A stretch of 22,476 nucleotides of DNA. Source: CAZGCA01 sp964524145 (lineage in GTDB: Bacteria > Hydrogenedentota > CAZGCA01). Within the stretch, counting starts at the first letter, position 1. The number at the start of each line of letters is the position of its first letter. Location: contig CAZGCA010000096.1 in NCBI GenBank assembly GCA_964524145.1, forward strand, positions 1-22,476, given 5' to 3'. The translations under genes were made by a program, and so were the position numbers. This document shows, in pieces, positions 7,343 through 14,687 of this stretch. A model generated the notes under the pieces. It saw nothing but the letters and a program-made list of their open reading frames with translations. It was not told the DNA's origin and made no database searches.

Positions 7343-8158
7343 ATGGCTGAGTTCCTCATCGGATACGACGTCGAGCGTGCGGACAACAGTGACGTAACCG
7401 AGCGATTCATAGACTGCGCGGTGCGTCTGCACCGACGGCTCGAAGTGCCGTGCACGTTCTTCATCATGGGAAGGACGCTCGAGCTCAACTCCGAGAAGAT
7501 GAGATGGGCGACAGCGGAAGCGGGCGATCTGCTCGACGTGCAGCAGCACACGTATGAGCACGTGCAGTTGAAAACAATCTGTCAGGAGAACGAGGACGGT
7601 GTCACCGTCTTTCCGCGCGGCACCCTCGAGCGGATAGAACAAGAGGTGTCGAAGACCAATTCGCTTTTGAAAGAGCTGCTCGGTCTCGAGTGTATTGGCA
7701 TAACGGGACCGATGGGATACTACCGAGGGCTCGCGGACGAGTTGGACGTCCTCGCCTTGCTGCACGAGCATGGCATCAGGTTCACGCGAACCTACGCCCG
7801 GGACCATAACGACTGGCAGCCTGTGCCGCTCGACCGACAGCCATTCTGGTACGGGCCGCAGGGCTTCCCCGACGTGCTCGAGTGCATGGTTCACGGGTGG
7901 CAGGACTGCATCCTGCGGGCGATTCTCGGTTGGTCCGACCACGAAGCATATCTCAGCCAGGTGCGGCAGGATATCGCAGAGGCCGCGGCACGAGATCTCG
8001 TCTTTTCGTACTGCCAGCACGACTGGTCGTCGATCAAGGACGATCCCGATATGGCCATCACGGAACAGATATTGCTGAAAGCCCGCGAGCTCGGCTTCCG
8101 ATTCGCGCACTATCGTGGGTTCTACGAGCAACAACGCGCCACGCAACCGGGACAATAG
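7343..8158 (+). CDS. Polysaccharide deacetylase family protein (NodB-like)
   Basis: Predicted metal-dependent carbohydrate-esterase-4-type deacetylase removing N- or O-acetyl groups from a glycan. Seen: the N-terminal aspartate motif GYDVE (7-11), CTFFIMGRTLE (37-47) and a metal-binding H69-x3-H73 in HTYEH; GITGPMGYYRGL (119-130) is the segment that usually shapes the substrate pocket; a later histidine occurs in YCQHDW. The 271-residue chain lacks a signal peptide, so it is predicted cytoplasmic, acting perhaps on sugar-nucleotide or lipid-linked intermediates rather than finished wall polymer. It starts six bases after the glycosylase stop; GGGGG before that stop may serve as ribosome site. 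It converges with the GT4 gene, leaving 206 bases between them with no clear terminator. Family call is good; substrate unknown. Confidence 0.85.
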   Translation: MAEFLIGYDVERADNSDVTERFIDCAVRLHRRLEVPCTFFIMGRTLELNSEKMRWATAEAGDLLDVQQHTYEHVQLKTICQENEDGVTVFPRGTLERIEQEVSKTNSLLKELLGLECIGITGPMGYYRGLADELDVLALLHEHGIRFTRTYARDHNDWQPVPLDRQPFWYGPQGFPDVLECMVHGWQDCILRAILGWSDHEAYLSQVRQDIAEAAARDLVFSYCQHDWSSIKDDPDMAITEQILLKARELGFRFAHYRGFYEQQRATQPGQ

Positions 8159-8364
8159 CCCGCTTTTCTCACCGGAGGTCGTGACGAAACGCCGGAAGTG
8201 CGTATGGATACAAGGAGCGCGACCGAGGCCATCACAGGCGTACCTGAACGGTACGTCGAGAAGGCCGACCGAGTGCGACGCAGTAGACATGGGCAAATCC
8301 GGTGTTGCAGTAGAGCTGTGGTGAGAAATGCGGGATAAGGGTTCCGTCGCTTGCTTCCGAGTGG

Positions 8365-10692
8365 CTATTCCTTGGCGAAGTCTGCAAGCGGGGTGGTGGT
8401 GATAAGGTCCACTTCGCTCATGACCTCCGTCGTCGTGTGTAACGCCATGAGAAAGCTGACCGTGGCCTCCGCACCCTGGTTGCGGTTGGGGCCGGTGGCT
8501 TCCAGACCATCAGAGCACCCGCCTGTCGAGAAATCATAAAGCTGCGCGGAAAGATCGTTCTTGCCAAGAAACCAGTCGAACGCGAGCCGGAGCAGTTCTT
8601 TGTACTTCGAGTCGCCCGTTGCCGCCAGCGCGGCATGATAGAGGTCCACCATAGACGCGGCATCTATCGGTTGCTGGGCAAACCGGGAACGCCTCTTGCC
8701 CTTCTTCAACCAGCCACGGTTGCCTGCCAGAGAAAGATGCCCTCCCCGGATCAGGTTCTCAGTGAGAAACGCCTGTGTCTTCTCGGCAACATCGAGCCAC
8801 TTCTTCTCGCCGGTTGTAATGTAGGCCAGGTACAACGCTTTGGGTAGTCTGCCGTTGTCGTACGTCAACGAGTCCCCGAACCATTGCCACTCGTCGGAGG
8901 AAGCCTCCTCGTATTCGCGCACAAGCGACTGAGCAAGTTTCTCGGCGGTATGGCGGATGTCAAGCGCGCCTTCGAGCCGTTTGAGATAGTGGTGACAGCC
9001 AATCAAGGCAAACGCTTTTGGCCGGGGATGTTTGAACTCCGCAGTACACCCTATAGACCTGTCGAAAAGCAGTTTCGCCACCGCTCTTGTAGACTCGGTC
9101 GTGGCCCTTTGCTGGATGATGTAGCCAAGCGCCCAGAGAGCGCGTCCCACACAGTCCTCGCTGCCGCGCTCGTCGGCAAAACTTCTGTCGTAGTTGACAA
9201 AGTTGTGGAACCACCCGTCCTCCTGCTCGCAGTATTGCAGAAAGCTGAGGTAGCAGTCTATAAGTTCCAGGCTCTCCTCGTTCTGGAACTGTGCATAGTT
9301 CATCGTGGCGACGATAAGAGCGCGGGCATTGTCGTCTACACAGTATCCGGTATGCCTTCTAGGTACGGCAAACAGGCAATGCTGTATGAGGCCCGTATCG
9401 TCCGTCATACGGATGAGGTGCGACAGGTCGGGTTCAGGCAACCTGGTGATGGGGATGGTTTTACGGCGCAACACCGTCGTCACCGGTCGTGACAGATACT
9501 CCTGTCGTATCCGGGCAAACAAGCTGAGATATGCGCGCGCAACCTCTTTCCAGACCATCGAGCGAGTGTGTTCGTAGAGCCGTTTGCGGTACTGGTGAAT
9601 GTCGCGCCGGTTACGCAAGAACTTGTCGAGCGCGGCGGCGATAGCTTTCGAGTCGCGAAAATCCACGAGGATGCCCCGATCGTCCGCCAACAATTCCTGG
9701 GCGTAGAGGTAGGGGGTCGAGATTATGGCCTTGCCGGTTGCTGCAGCATACGCCAGGGTACCGCTCACGATCTGTTCGGCATTCAGGTACGGAGTGACAT
9801 ATATGTCGGCAGCACAGAGGAACTCGCACAACTCCTCGAGCGTCACGAAATGGTTATGGAATATGACGTGGTCGGTAAGCCCGTTATCTTCGACCATCCG
9901 CTGCAACGACAATCTGTAGTCTTCGCCGTAGGTTTTCCGCACGTCCGGATGTGTTGCCCCGAGGATGATGTAAGCCACCTCCGGATACTTCTTCACCACA
10001 GAAGGCAGCGCTTCAAGCACGTATTCCAGGCCTTTGCTGGGGCTCATCAAGCCGAACGTCAGGATTACATCCCGGCCATCGACCGCGAACTTGGATTTGT
10101 AGAAGTTGGGGTCCACAAACGGCACGTCCGGCACACCGTGCGGGATGAAAAAGATCTTGTCAGGGAAAATCCCGTATACATCCTCCAGCATCTGTCGGGC
10201 CATCCGGTTCATCACAACGACACCCGCCGATATACCTGCTATCTCGCTCAGCAGCTCGCGCTGGCCGTCCGACGGGTTCTGTAGTATTGTGTGGAGCGTC
10301 GTGACGACGGGTTTCTTAAGGTTTCTGAGCAAGGAGAGTATGTAGTGGCCGTCATCGCCGCCGAATATGCCGTATTCGTGTTGCAGACAGACTATCGAAG
10401 TGTCGCTGAAGTTGATGAAGTCCGCCGCTTGACGGTAATCGGCCCGGACGTTCTGACGGATCTCAAACCGGACCCGCTCAGGGTACGAGTAGGTGGCGGG
10501 CACGTTTGTGGCTGCCACAACGAGCGTGCGTTTCTCGTCCCCCAACTCGCTTGTGACGGCGTCGCAAAGATCTGTCGTGAAGGTGGCGATGCCGCACTGA
10601 CGTGGCAAGTGGTTGCCAATGAACGCAACGGTGAGAAGCTTGCCCGCGGTTGACCCAACAGCCGGCGACTCTTCAACAACACGATACTCCAC
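8365..10692 (-). CDS. GT4 glycosyltransferase fused to a C-terminal helical (alpha/alpha-barrel-like) domain
   Basis: Retaining GT-B glycosyltransferase in residues about 20-410: N-terminal FIGNHLPRQCGIATF (24-38), donor-side FGLMSPSKGLEYVLEALP and the EQIVSGTLAYAAATGKAI segment of GT4 enzymes. From about residue 425 to the end (RMTDDTG, RRHTGYCVDDNARALI, then repeated helical hairpins) is a second domain resembling an (alpha/alpha)6 barrel. I recall this fusion as a recurring two-domain protein, often near GH130 phosphorylase genes; none is seen here. GGAGG lies 10 bases before GTG 10692, so I start there; the open frame begins 15 codons earlier. The product has 775 residues and no signal peptide, so it is cytoplasmic. 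A promoter with perfect -10 lies at 10848-10876. Substrate unknown; oligosaccharide or glycogen-like storage glycan synthesis is a guess. Confidence 0.87.
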   Translation of the reverse strand: MEYRVVEESPAVGSTAGKLLTVAFIGNHLPRQCGIATFTTDLCDAVTSELGDEKRTLVVAATNVPATYSYPERVRFEIRQNVRADYRQAADFINFSDTSIVCLQHEYGIFGGDDGHYILSLLRNLKKPVVTTLHTILQNPSDGQRELLSEIAGISAGVVVMNRMARQMLEDVYGIFPDKIFFIPHGVPDVPFVDPNFYKSKFAVDGRDVILTFGLMSPSKGLEYVLEALPSVVKKYPEVAYIILGATHPDVRKTYGEDYRLSLQRMVEDNGLTDHVIFHNHFVTLEELCEFLCAADIYVTPYLNAEQIVSGTLAYAAATGKAIISTPYLYAQELLADDRGILVDFRDSKAIAAALDKFLRNRRDIHQYRKRLYEHTRSMVWKEVARAYLSLFARIRQEYLSRPVTTVLRRKTIPITRLPEPDLSHLIRMTDDTGLIQHCLFAVPRRHTGYCVDDNARALIVATMNYAQFQNEESLELIDCYLSFLQYCEQEDGWFHNFVNYDRSFADERGSEDCVGRALWALGYIIQQRATTESTRAVAKLLFDRSIGCTAEFKHPRPKAFALIGCHHYLKRLEGALDIRHTAEKLAQSLVREYEEASSDEWQWFGDSLTYDNGRLPKALYLAYITTGEKKWLDVAEKTQAFLTENLIRGGHLSLAGNRGWLKKGKRRSRFAQQPIDAASMVDLYHAALAATGDSKYKELLRLAFDWFLGKNDLSAQLYDFSTGGCSDGLEATGPNRNQGAEATVSFLMALHTTTEVMSEVDLITTTPLADFAKE

Positions 10693-10847
10693 GGCCGCAC
10701 CACCTCCTTTCAGAGCCCGGTTATAACCTGCTGCCACATGCGGGCGACCACTCCCACCGGGTCGGTGCCGCCATTCGCAGCAACGACCGTAGCATTACCC
10801 AGCGATCAAAGACACACCCGCCCGCCGGAAACAAGAACCGCGTGCCA

Positions 10848-10876
10848 ATTATAGCATACGAGCAAAACCACAACAA
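10848..10876 (-). promoter_or_regulatory. Promoter of the GT4 fusion gene
   Basis: On the minus strand: TTGTTG (10876-10871), 17 bases, TATAAT (10853-10848), preceded by TG one base upstream (extended -10, TGCTATAAT). The leader to GTG 10692 is about 150 bases. It is the same hexamer pair and spacing as the promoter at 5542-5570. The ceramidase-like gene ends 34 bases upstream, so the GT4 gene is probably transcribed independently. Confidence 0.6.
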
Positions 10877-10909
10877 GGAGCCGAGCGTAGCGCGGACAGA
10901 AGCGTTTTT

Positions 10910-12217
10910 CTATAGAGACTGTAACGCGGCAACCGTTTTCGAGACGATCACTGTGCCGAGGTCCGGCCCGAAGAACGATACGGTTGCCTCGTACCCGCCC
11001 TGGCTATATTCTTCCGGTGTAAGTATATAGCCGATAAAGTCGTTTGCGAGACCGATGACGACCGGATGTCTGAATCCGAGATCGCGTGCTCGCCGCTCGA
11101 TTTCCAGGCCGATGGCGGCTATCGGCTCCCCGGGTATGCCGACGAGCAAGAGGTCGCCGACAACCAGAAGGCCGACTTCAGCCTGAGTCGGAATAAGCTC
11201 TGCCAGCCCGCGTTCCAGCTCGTCCGGTTTGACCCGGTATTCGGTGCCGGCGATCATCGCGAAGACCGGTGAAAGCTTCGTCTCGGGCAGCTCGATCGAG
11301 GCGAACTCCAGATGGAGCCTGTCGATAGGTTGTGTGGTGACGGTCGCGAGCAGCTCGAGCGCTTTCTCGCCGACGGCCGTGCCGTATCTTTCTATTCGTT
11401 CGAACACGCCCTTGCCGGGCTCCCGCGCTACGCGCGGCGCCTGGTCGCCTTCGGGGCCGTTCATGTACAGAACCGGCAGCTCGGCTCCCAGTTGAGCCTG
11501 GACGGCTCGGGCCATGTATCCGGGCCATTCCCCGGAGAGCAACATGTTGCGCGAGCCCGTGATCGTCGGGTGGGCGGTGAAGTTGACGAACACCGCGACC
11601 AGCTCGCCACCGGGTCGGGCAAACGTGGCAACCACCATCTCGTCGTCAACAACCGGATCGCGCCGCCTGTTGTAGTTGAGATTCGGTATCTTGCCCGACG
11701 CGACACCCATCTCGATAGGCCCGAGGTTTTCCTTCGCTTCCTTGATCGCGGGAGCGATACGCTGTGCCGTCTCGAGCAGCAGCCTCTCGTTGAAAACGCC
11801 GATATACTTGTTGCCGAGGGTGTTGCGCCTGTTCATGCACATACTCTCGGGCGCGGCATGATCGTGCGCGGCAGCTATGAAAAGTGTATCGTACCGGATC
11901 TCCGGGTCGCCGACAGCCTTGACAACCTCCTCCTTCAGACTCCTCGGAATGAACAGCAGGTCTGTCGCAACCGCACAGACAAGGTTGGCGCCGTCCTTCA
12001 GTACGAGCGCGTTCGCATAGATCCTGTCGTGTATACCCTCGCAGGGCTTCCCTTGCCGGTCCCCGTAGCCGCCAAGCGGGACGTCGTACTCGGCCACCGC
12101 GGGCGTGATATCCGCCCTGCCGGCCCCTCCCAACACGGCACATTCCGCCCGGCTCGCACCGAGAACAAGCAGAACAACAGTCAATACCGCCAACGCATTC
12201 CGATCAATCGATCTCAC
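10910..12217 (-). CDS. Secreted neutral/alkaline ceramidase-like hydrolase (N-terminal domain only)
   Basis: Resembles the N-terminal catalytic domain of neutral ceramidases, zinc amidases that split ceramide. Seen: GAGRADITP (31-39), HDR (63-65), TDLLFIP (85-91), AAAHDHAAPE (115-124) with the putative zinc histidines, NLNYNRRRDP (179-188) and NFTAHPTITG (212-221; compare FAVHPTSM of true ceramidases). AAGGAGG lies six bases before GTG 12217, which I choose over an upstream frame extension; this start gives a good Sec signal peptide (NALAVLTVVLLVLGASRAECA, shortened here to residues 7-27). The 435-residue length lacks the C-terminal immunoglobulin-like domain of full ceramidases (about 650-750 residues). 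Such short relatives are often annotated as ceramidase family without proven substrate, so the lipid role is uncertain. Divergent from the lipoprotein gene at 12411. Confidence 0.8.
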   Translation of the reverse strand: MRSIDRNALAVLTVVLLVLGASRAECAVLGGAGRADITPAVAEYDVPLGGYGDRQGKPCEGIHDRIYANALVLKDGANLVCAVATDLLFIPRSLKEEVVKAVGDPEIRYDTLFIAAAHDHAAPESMCMNRRNTLGNKYIGVFNERLLLETAQRIAPAIKEAKENLGPIEMGVASGKIPNLNYNRRRDPVVDDEMVVATFARPGGELVAVFVNFTAHPTITGSRNMLLSGEWPGYMARAVQAQLGAELPVLYMNGPEGDQAPRVAREPGKGVFERIERYGTAVGEKALELLATVTTQPIDRLHLEFASIELPETKLSPVFAMIAGTEYRVKPDELERGLAELIPTQAEVGLLVVGDLLLVGIPGEPIAAIGLEIERRARDLGFRHPVVIGLANDFIGYILTPEEYSQGGYEATVSFFGPDLGTVIVSKTVAALQSL

Positions 12218-12338
12218 GCATAACCTCCTTAACCACACCAGTCTCTTACTCTGACAACTACTGCGAAGACACACCCTCACCCCACATAGATGATAGCTGA
12301 ACAACGAATTCGTGTCAAACGCTGCTCAGCCGAAGGAC

Positions 12339-12367
12339 TTGAACAAGATAGGGCAATGGCGTAGAGT
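12339..12367 (+). promoter_or_regulatory. Candidate promoter of the glycosidase-like lipoprotein gene
   Basis: TTGAAC (12339-12344), 17 bases, TAGAGT (12362-12367), 43 bases before ATG 12411. Each hexamer matches consensus at four of six bases. Confidence 0.35.
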
Positions 12368-12410
12368 TATGGCGAAACGCAACTGCGGGCTCTATCGTTC
12401 AAGGTGACAC

Positions 12411-14546
12411 ATGAATCGGCGGATCTCTTTCTCAGCAGTACTGGTCGCCATAATCCTTGCATCCTGCATATCGCACGTACCGTCCCAAGAAGATGCGGGC
12501 GGCCACGAGAGCATTATCCTGCAGAACGACCATCTCTCACTGGGTTTCGAACGGTCCCCGGAAGGCGTGATGTGGAGTTCGCTGCGGGACCGCGTCAGCG
12601 ATACCGAGTTCCTGGTGCAAGACGGCGCGGAGCCGGAGCCGTTCTGGAAAGCGGTGGTTCTCCTGCCGACCGGTGAAAAGCGGACGCTGACGAGCCTTTC
12701 CTGTGGCGAGGCGGTCACAGAACTGTCCACAGACGGCGCGCGCCGGACCTTCTGCGCGGACTGGCCCCGCCACGAACTCGTCGAGGGACAGCGCGTGTCG
12801 ATCCATCTCACCGTCACGCTTGGACCGGGCGAACAGACAAGCCGGTGGTCATGGCAGGCCGAGTGTCCGACGGGAATTGTGGTGCGTGAAATCGTCTTCC
12901 CGTGGTTGCCGTTGCTCGATGCCGCCGACCTCTCGCTCGCTGTCCCGCGAGGCTGGGGCTTGGACATAAGCGACTTGCGTGACCAGAGAACACGGCACTT
13001 CACGTACCCGGCTGGCGGCAGCCTCGCCATGCCTTTCATTGTGCTTCACCGGCCCGAGGGGGCCGTCTACCTCGGAGCACCTGACCCGCTGGGTGCAATG
13101 AAGCGATTCTCTATCGTGTCGCCTAAGGAGAAAGAAGCGTTGCGAGCCGCCGTGACAGCGTTCCCGGCAGACCTCATGAACCCGCAGACGCGGACAGGTA
13201 CGGGCTACGAGATCGAGGTCGGCGTGTTCCCGAACTGGATAATGGCTGCGAAGCACTATCGCGAATCCGTGCGGGAGATGCCGTGGGGACAATCAGAACA
13301 CCCCAAAGAGCGTCGGGGTCGCTGGATCGATCACGTGGACGCCTGGTATGTCGCCGGCGGCCAGTTCGACGTGGAATGCGAGAACATCGTTCGCTTTGCC
13401 GAGCTGATGGACGTGCCGGTAGCGGTCCACTGGTACAACTGGCACGAGATACCGTTCGACGACCACTACCCGGAGTACTTCCCGGCAAAACGAGGATTCA
13501 AGGACGCGGTGCGCAGAGTCCAGCGGGCCGGTGTCCGTGTAATGCCTTACATCAACGCGCGCCTGTGGGACCCCGCGAGCGACAGTTGGCGCGATGAAGG
13601 GGCGGACACCTGGTGCGCCAGGCAAGAAAACGGCGACAACTACGTCGAGGTGTACGGGTCGAAGGTTCCGCTCGCGGTGATGTGTCCGTACACGACCTTC
13701 TGGCAGAACAAAGTGCGGGGCATCGTGGCGCGGTTGTTCGACGAGTTCGGCGTTGACGCCGTCTACATGGACCAGATATCCGCCGCGGGGCCAAAGCTGT
13801 GTTTCGCGGTGAACCACGGCCATCCTCCCGGTGGCGGATGGCTATGGACAGCAGGATACCGCAAACTTTTGCGACAGGTCCGGGCCGACCTGAAACCGGG
13901 GCAACTGCTCACCACCGAGGAGTTCAGCGACCCGTTTGCCGACCTCTTTGACGCGTTTCTCATGGTCAACACGCCCGAGAGCGGCGGCGAGATCATTCCC
14001 ATGGTCCCGGCAGTGTACTCGGGCCAGGTCGTCGAGTTCGGGTTTCAGTATTTGCGCGGTCCCGATTTCACCGCGTCGGTGCCGTTCCGGGCAAAGATGG
14101 CGCGGGCGTTCTGTTGGGGCTCGGCGCTGGGCTGGGTCGGGCCGCAGGTACTGCAGGAGAGCCAGCACGAGAATGCGTCATACTTGGCAGCGCTGGCCCA
14201 ACTGCGTCACCGGCTCCACGAGTTCCTTGTTTACGGCGAGCTGGTTGACTACGACGTTGTCCGCGAAACAGTACCGGCGGACACCACGTCAGTCCACTCC
14301 GCGTTGTGGAGGAACCGGTCGGGCGATCTCGCGGTTGTCATGACCAACCTGTCGGACGAACCCCGGACGGGCGACCTGAACCTCGACCTCCGTGAGCACC
14401 GCGTTACGAAGTTTCCTGTCTGGCGCGCCGACATGACCGCGGACGACGTCTCGGAAGCCGAGCGCACCGACGCGCTGCTTGTTGCTGAGCAACTTACCCT
14501 CCCGCCGCGCTCCGCTCGGGCCATAGTGTTCGCCTCAAAGAAATGA
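12411..14546 (+). CDS. Lipoprotein, putative glycoside hydrolase with TIM-barrel core (DUF6259-like)
   Basis: The 711-residue product begins with a lipoprotein signal, ending LASC with C19 as the lipidation site, so it should be anchored in the envelope. Residues about 25-290 look like a beta-sandwich (supersandwich-like). Residues about 300-560 look like a (beta/alpha)8 barrel: DHVDAWYVAGGQFD (305-318), VPVAVHWYNWHE, VRVMPYINARLWDP, VDAVYMDQIS with D454 at a strand end, and LLTTEEFSDP with E503/E504. D454 and E503/E504 are my candidates for nucleophile/acid-base by analogy with retaining barrel glycosidases; this is inference. The end (about 640-711) is a small beta-sandwich. I associate this layout with DUF6259. 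AAGGTG lies close before the ATG. Substrate unknown, but an outer-surface glycan fits the neighbourhood. Confidence 0.78.
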   Translation: MNRRISFSAVLVAIILASCISHVPSQEDAGGHESIILQNDHLSLGFERSPEGVMWSSLRDRVSDTEFLVQDGAEPEPFWKAVVLLPTGEKRTLTSLSCGEAVTELSTDGARRTFCADWPRHELVEGQRVSIHLTVTLGPGEQTSRWSWQAECPTGIVVREIVFPWLPLLDAADLSLAVPRGWGLDISDLRDQRTRHFTYPAGGSLAMPFIVLHRPEGAVYLGAPDPLGAMKRFSIVSPKEKEALRAAVTAFPADLMNPQTRTGTGYEIEVGVFPNWIMAAKHYRESVREMPWGQSEHPKERRGRWIDHVDAWYVAGGQFDVECENIVRFAELMDVPVAVHWYNWHEIPFDDHYPEYFPAKRGFKDAVRRVQRAGVRVMPYINARLWDPASDSWRDEGADTWCARQENGDNYVEVYGSKVPLAVMCPYTTFWQNKVRGIVARLFDEFGVDAVYMDQISAAGPKLCFAVNHGHPPGGGWLWTAGYRKLLRQVRADLKPGQLLTTEEFSDPFADLFDAFLMVNTPESGGEIIPMVPAVYSGQVVEFGFQYLRGPDFTASVPFRAKMARAFCWGSALGWVGPQVLQESQHENASYLAALAQLRHRLHEFLVYGELVDYDVVRETVPADTTSVHSALWRNRSGDLAVVMTNLSDEPRTGDLNLDLREHRVTKFPVWRADMTADDVSEAERTDALLVAEQLTLPPRSARAIVFASKK

Positions 14547-14568
14547 TGTCACCCGCTTGTTCTCGTGT

Positions 14569-14600
14569 TCTCGTTCCCACGGAGGACCGTGGGAACGAGA
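14569..14600. repeat. Perfect 14-bp-stem palindrome
   Basis: tctcgttcccacgg (14569-14582), loop agga, ccgtgggaacgaga (14587-14600): a perfect stem with four-base loop just after the lipoprotein gene. No T-run follows, so I treat it as a dispersed REP-like repeat (I recall the GTTCCCACG...CGTGGGAAC theme from other genomes), although it could also slow transcription or protect the upstream mRNA 3' end. Confidence 0.8.
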
Positions 14601-14687
14601 GCGTAGCGAAGTTGTGTGCCGTCGCGGGGCTATGGTAGGATTCGGTGAGCAACAGTGTAAAGGAAAGGAACAGGAGCAGTGGGGACA

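Noticed and set aside
6671..8296. Minus-strand open frame of 541 codons antisense to the glycosylase and deacetylase
   Set aside because: It is the complement of two well-supported genes, has no recognisable domain or ribosome site, and long antisense frames are expected in GC-rich DNA.
8209..8340. Short plus-strand ORF (about 43 codons) between the deacetylase and GT4 genes
   Set aside because: No ribosome site, no recognisable motif and basic low-complexity product; the 206-base convergent gap otherwise shows nothing.
11312..12223. Plus-strand open frame of 303 codons opposite the ceramidase-like gene
   Set aside because: Antisense shadow; no start signal or domain.
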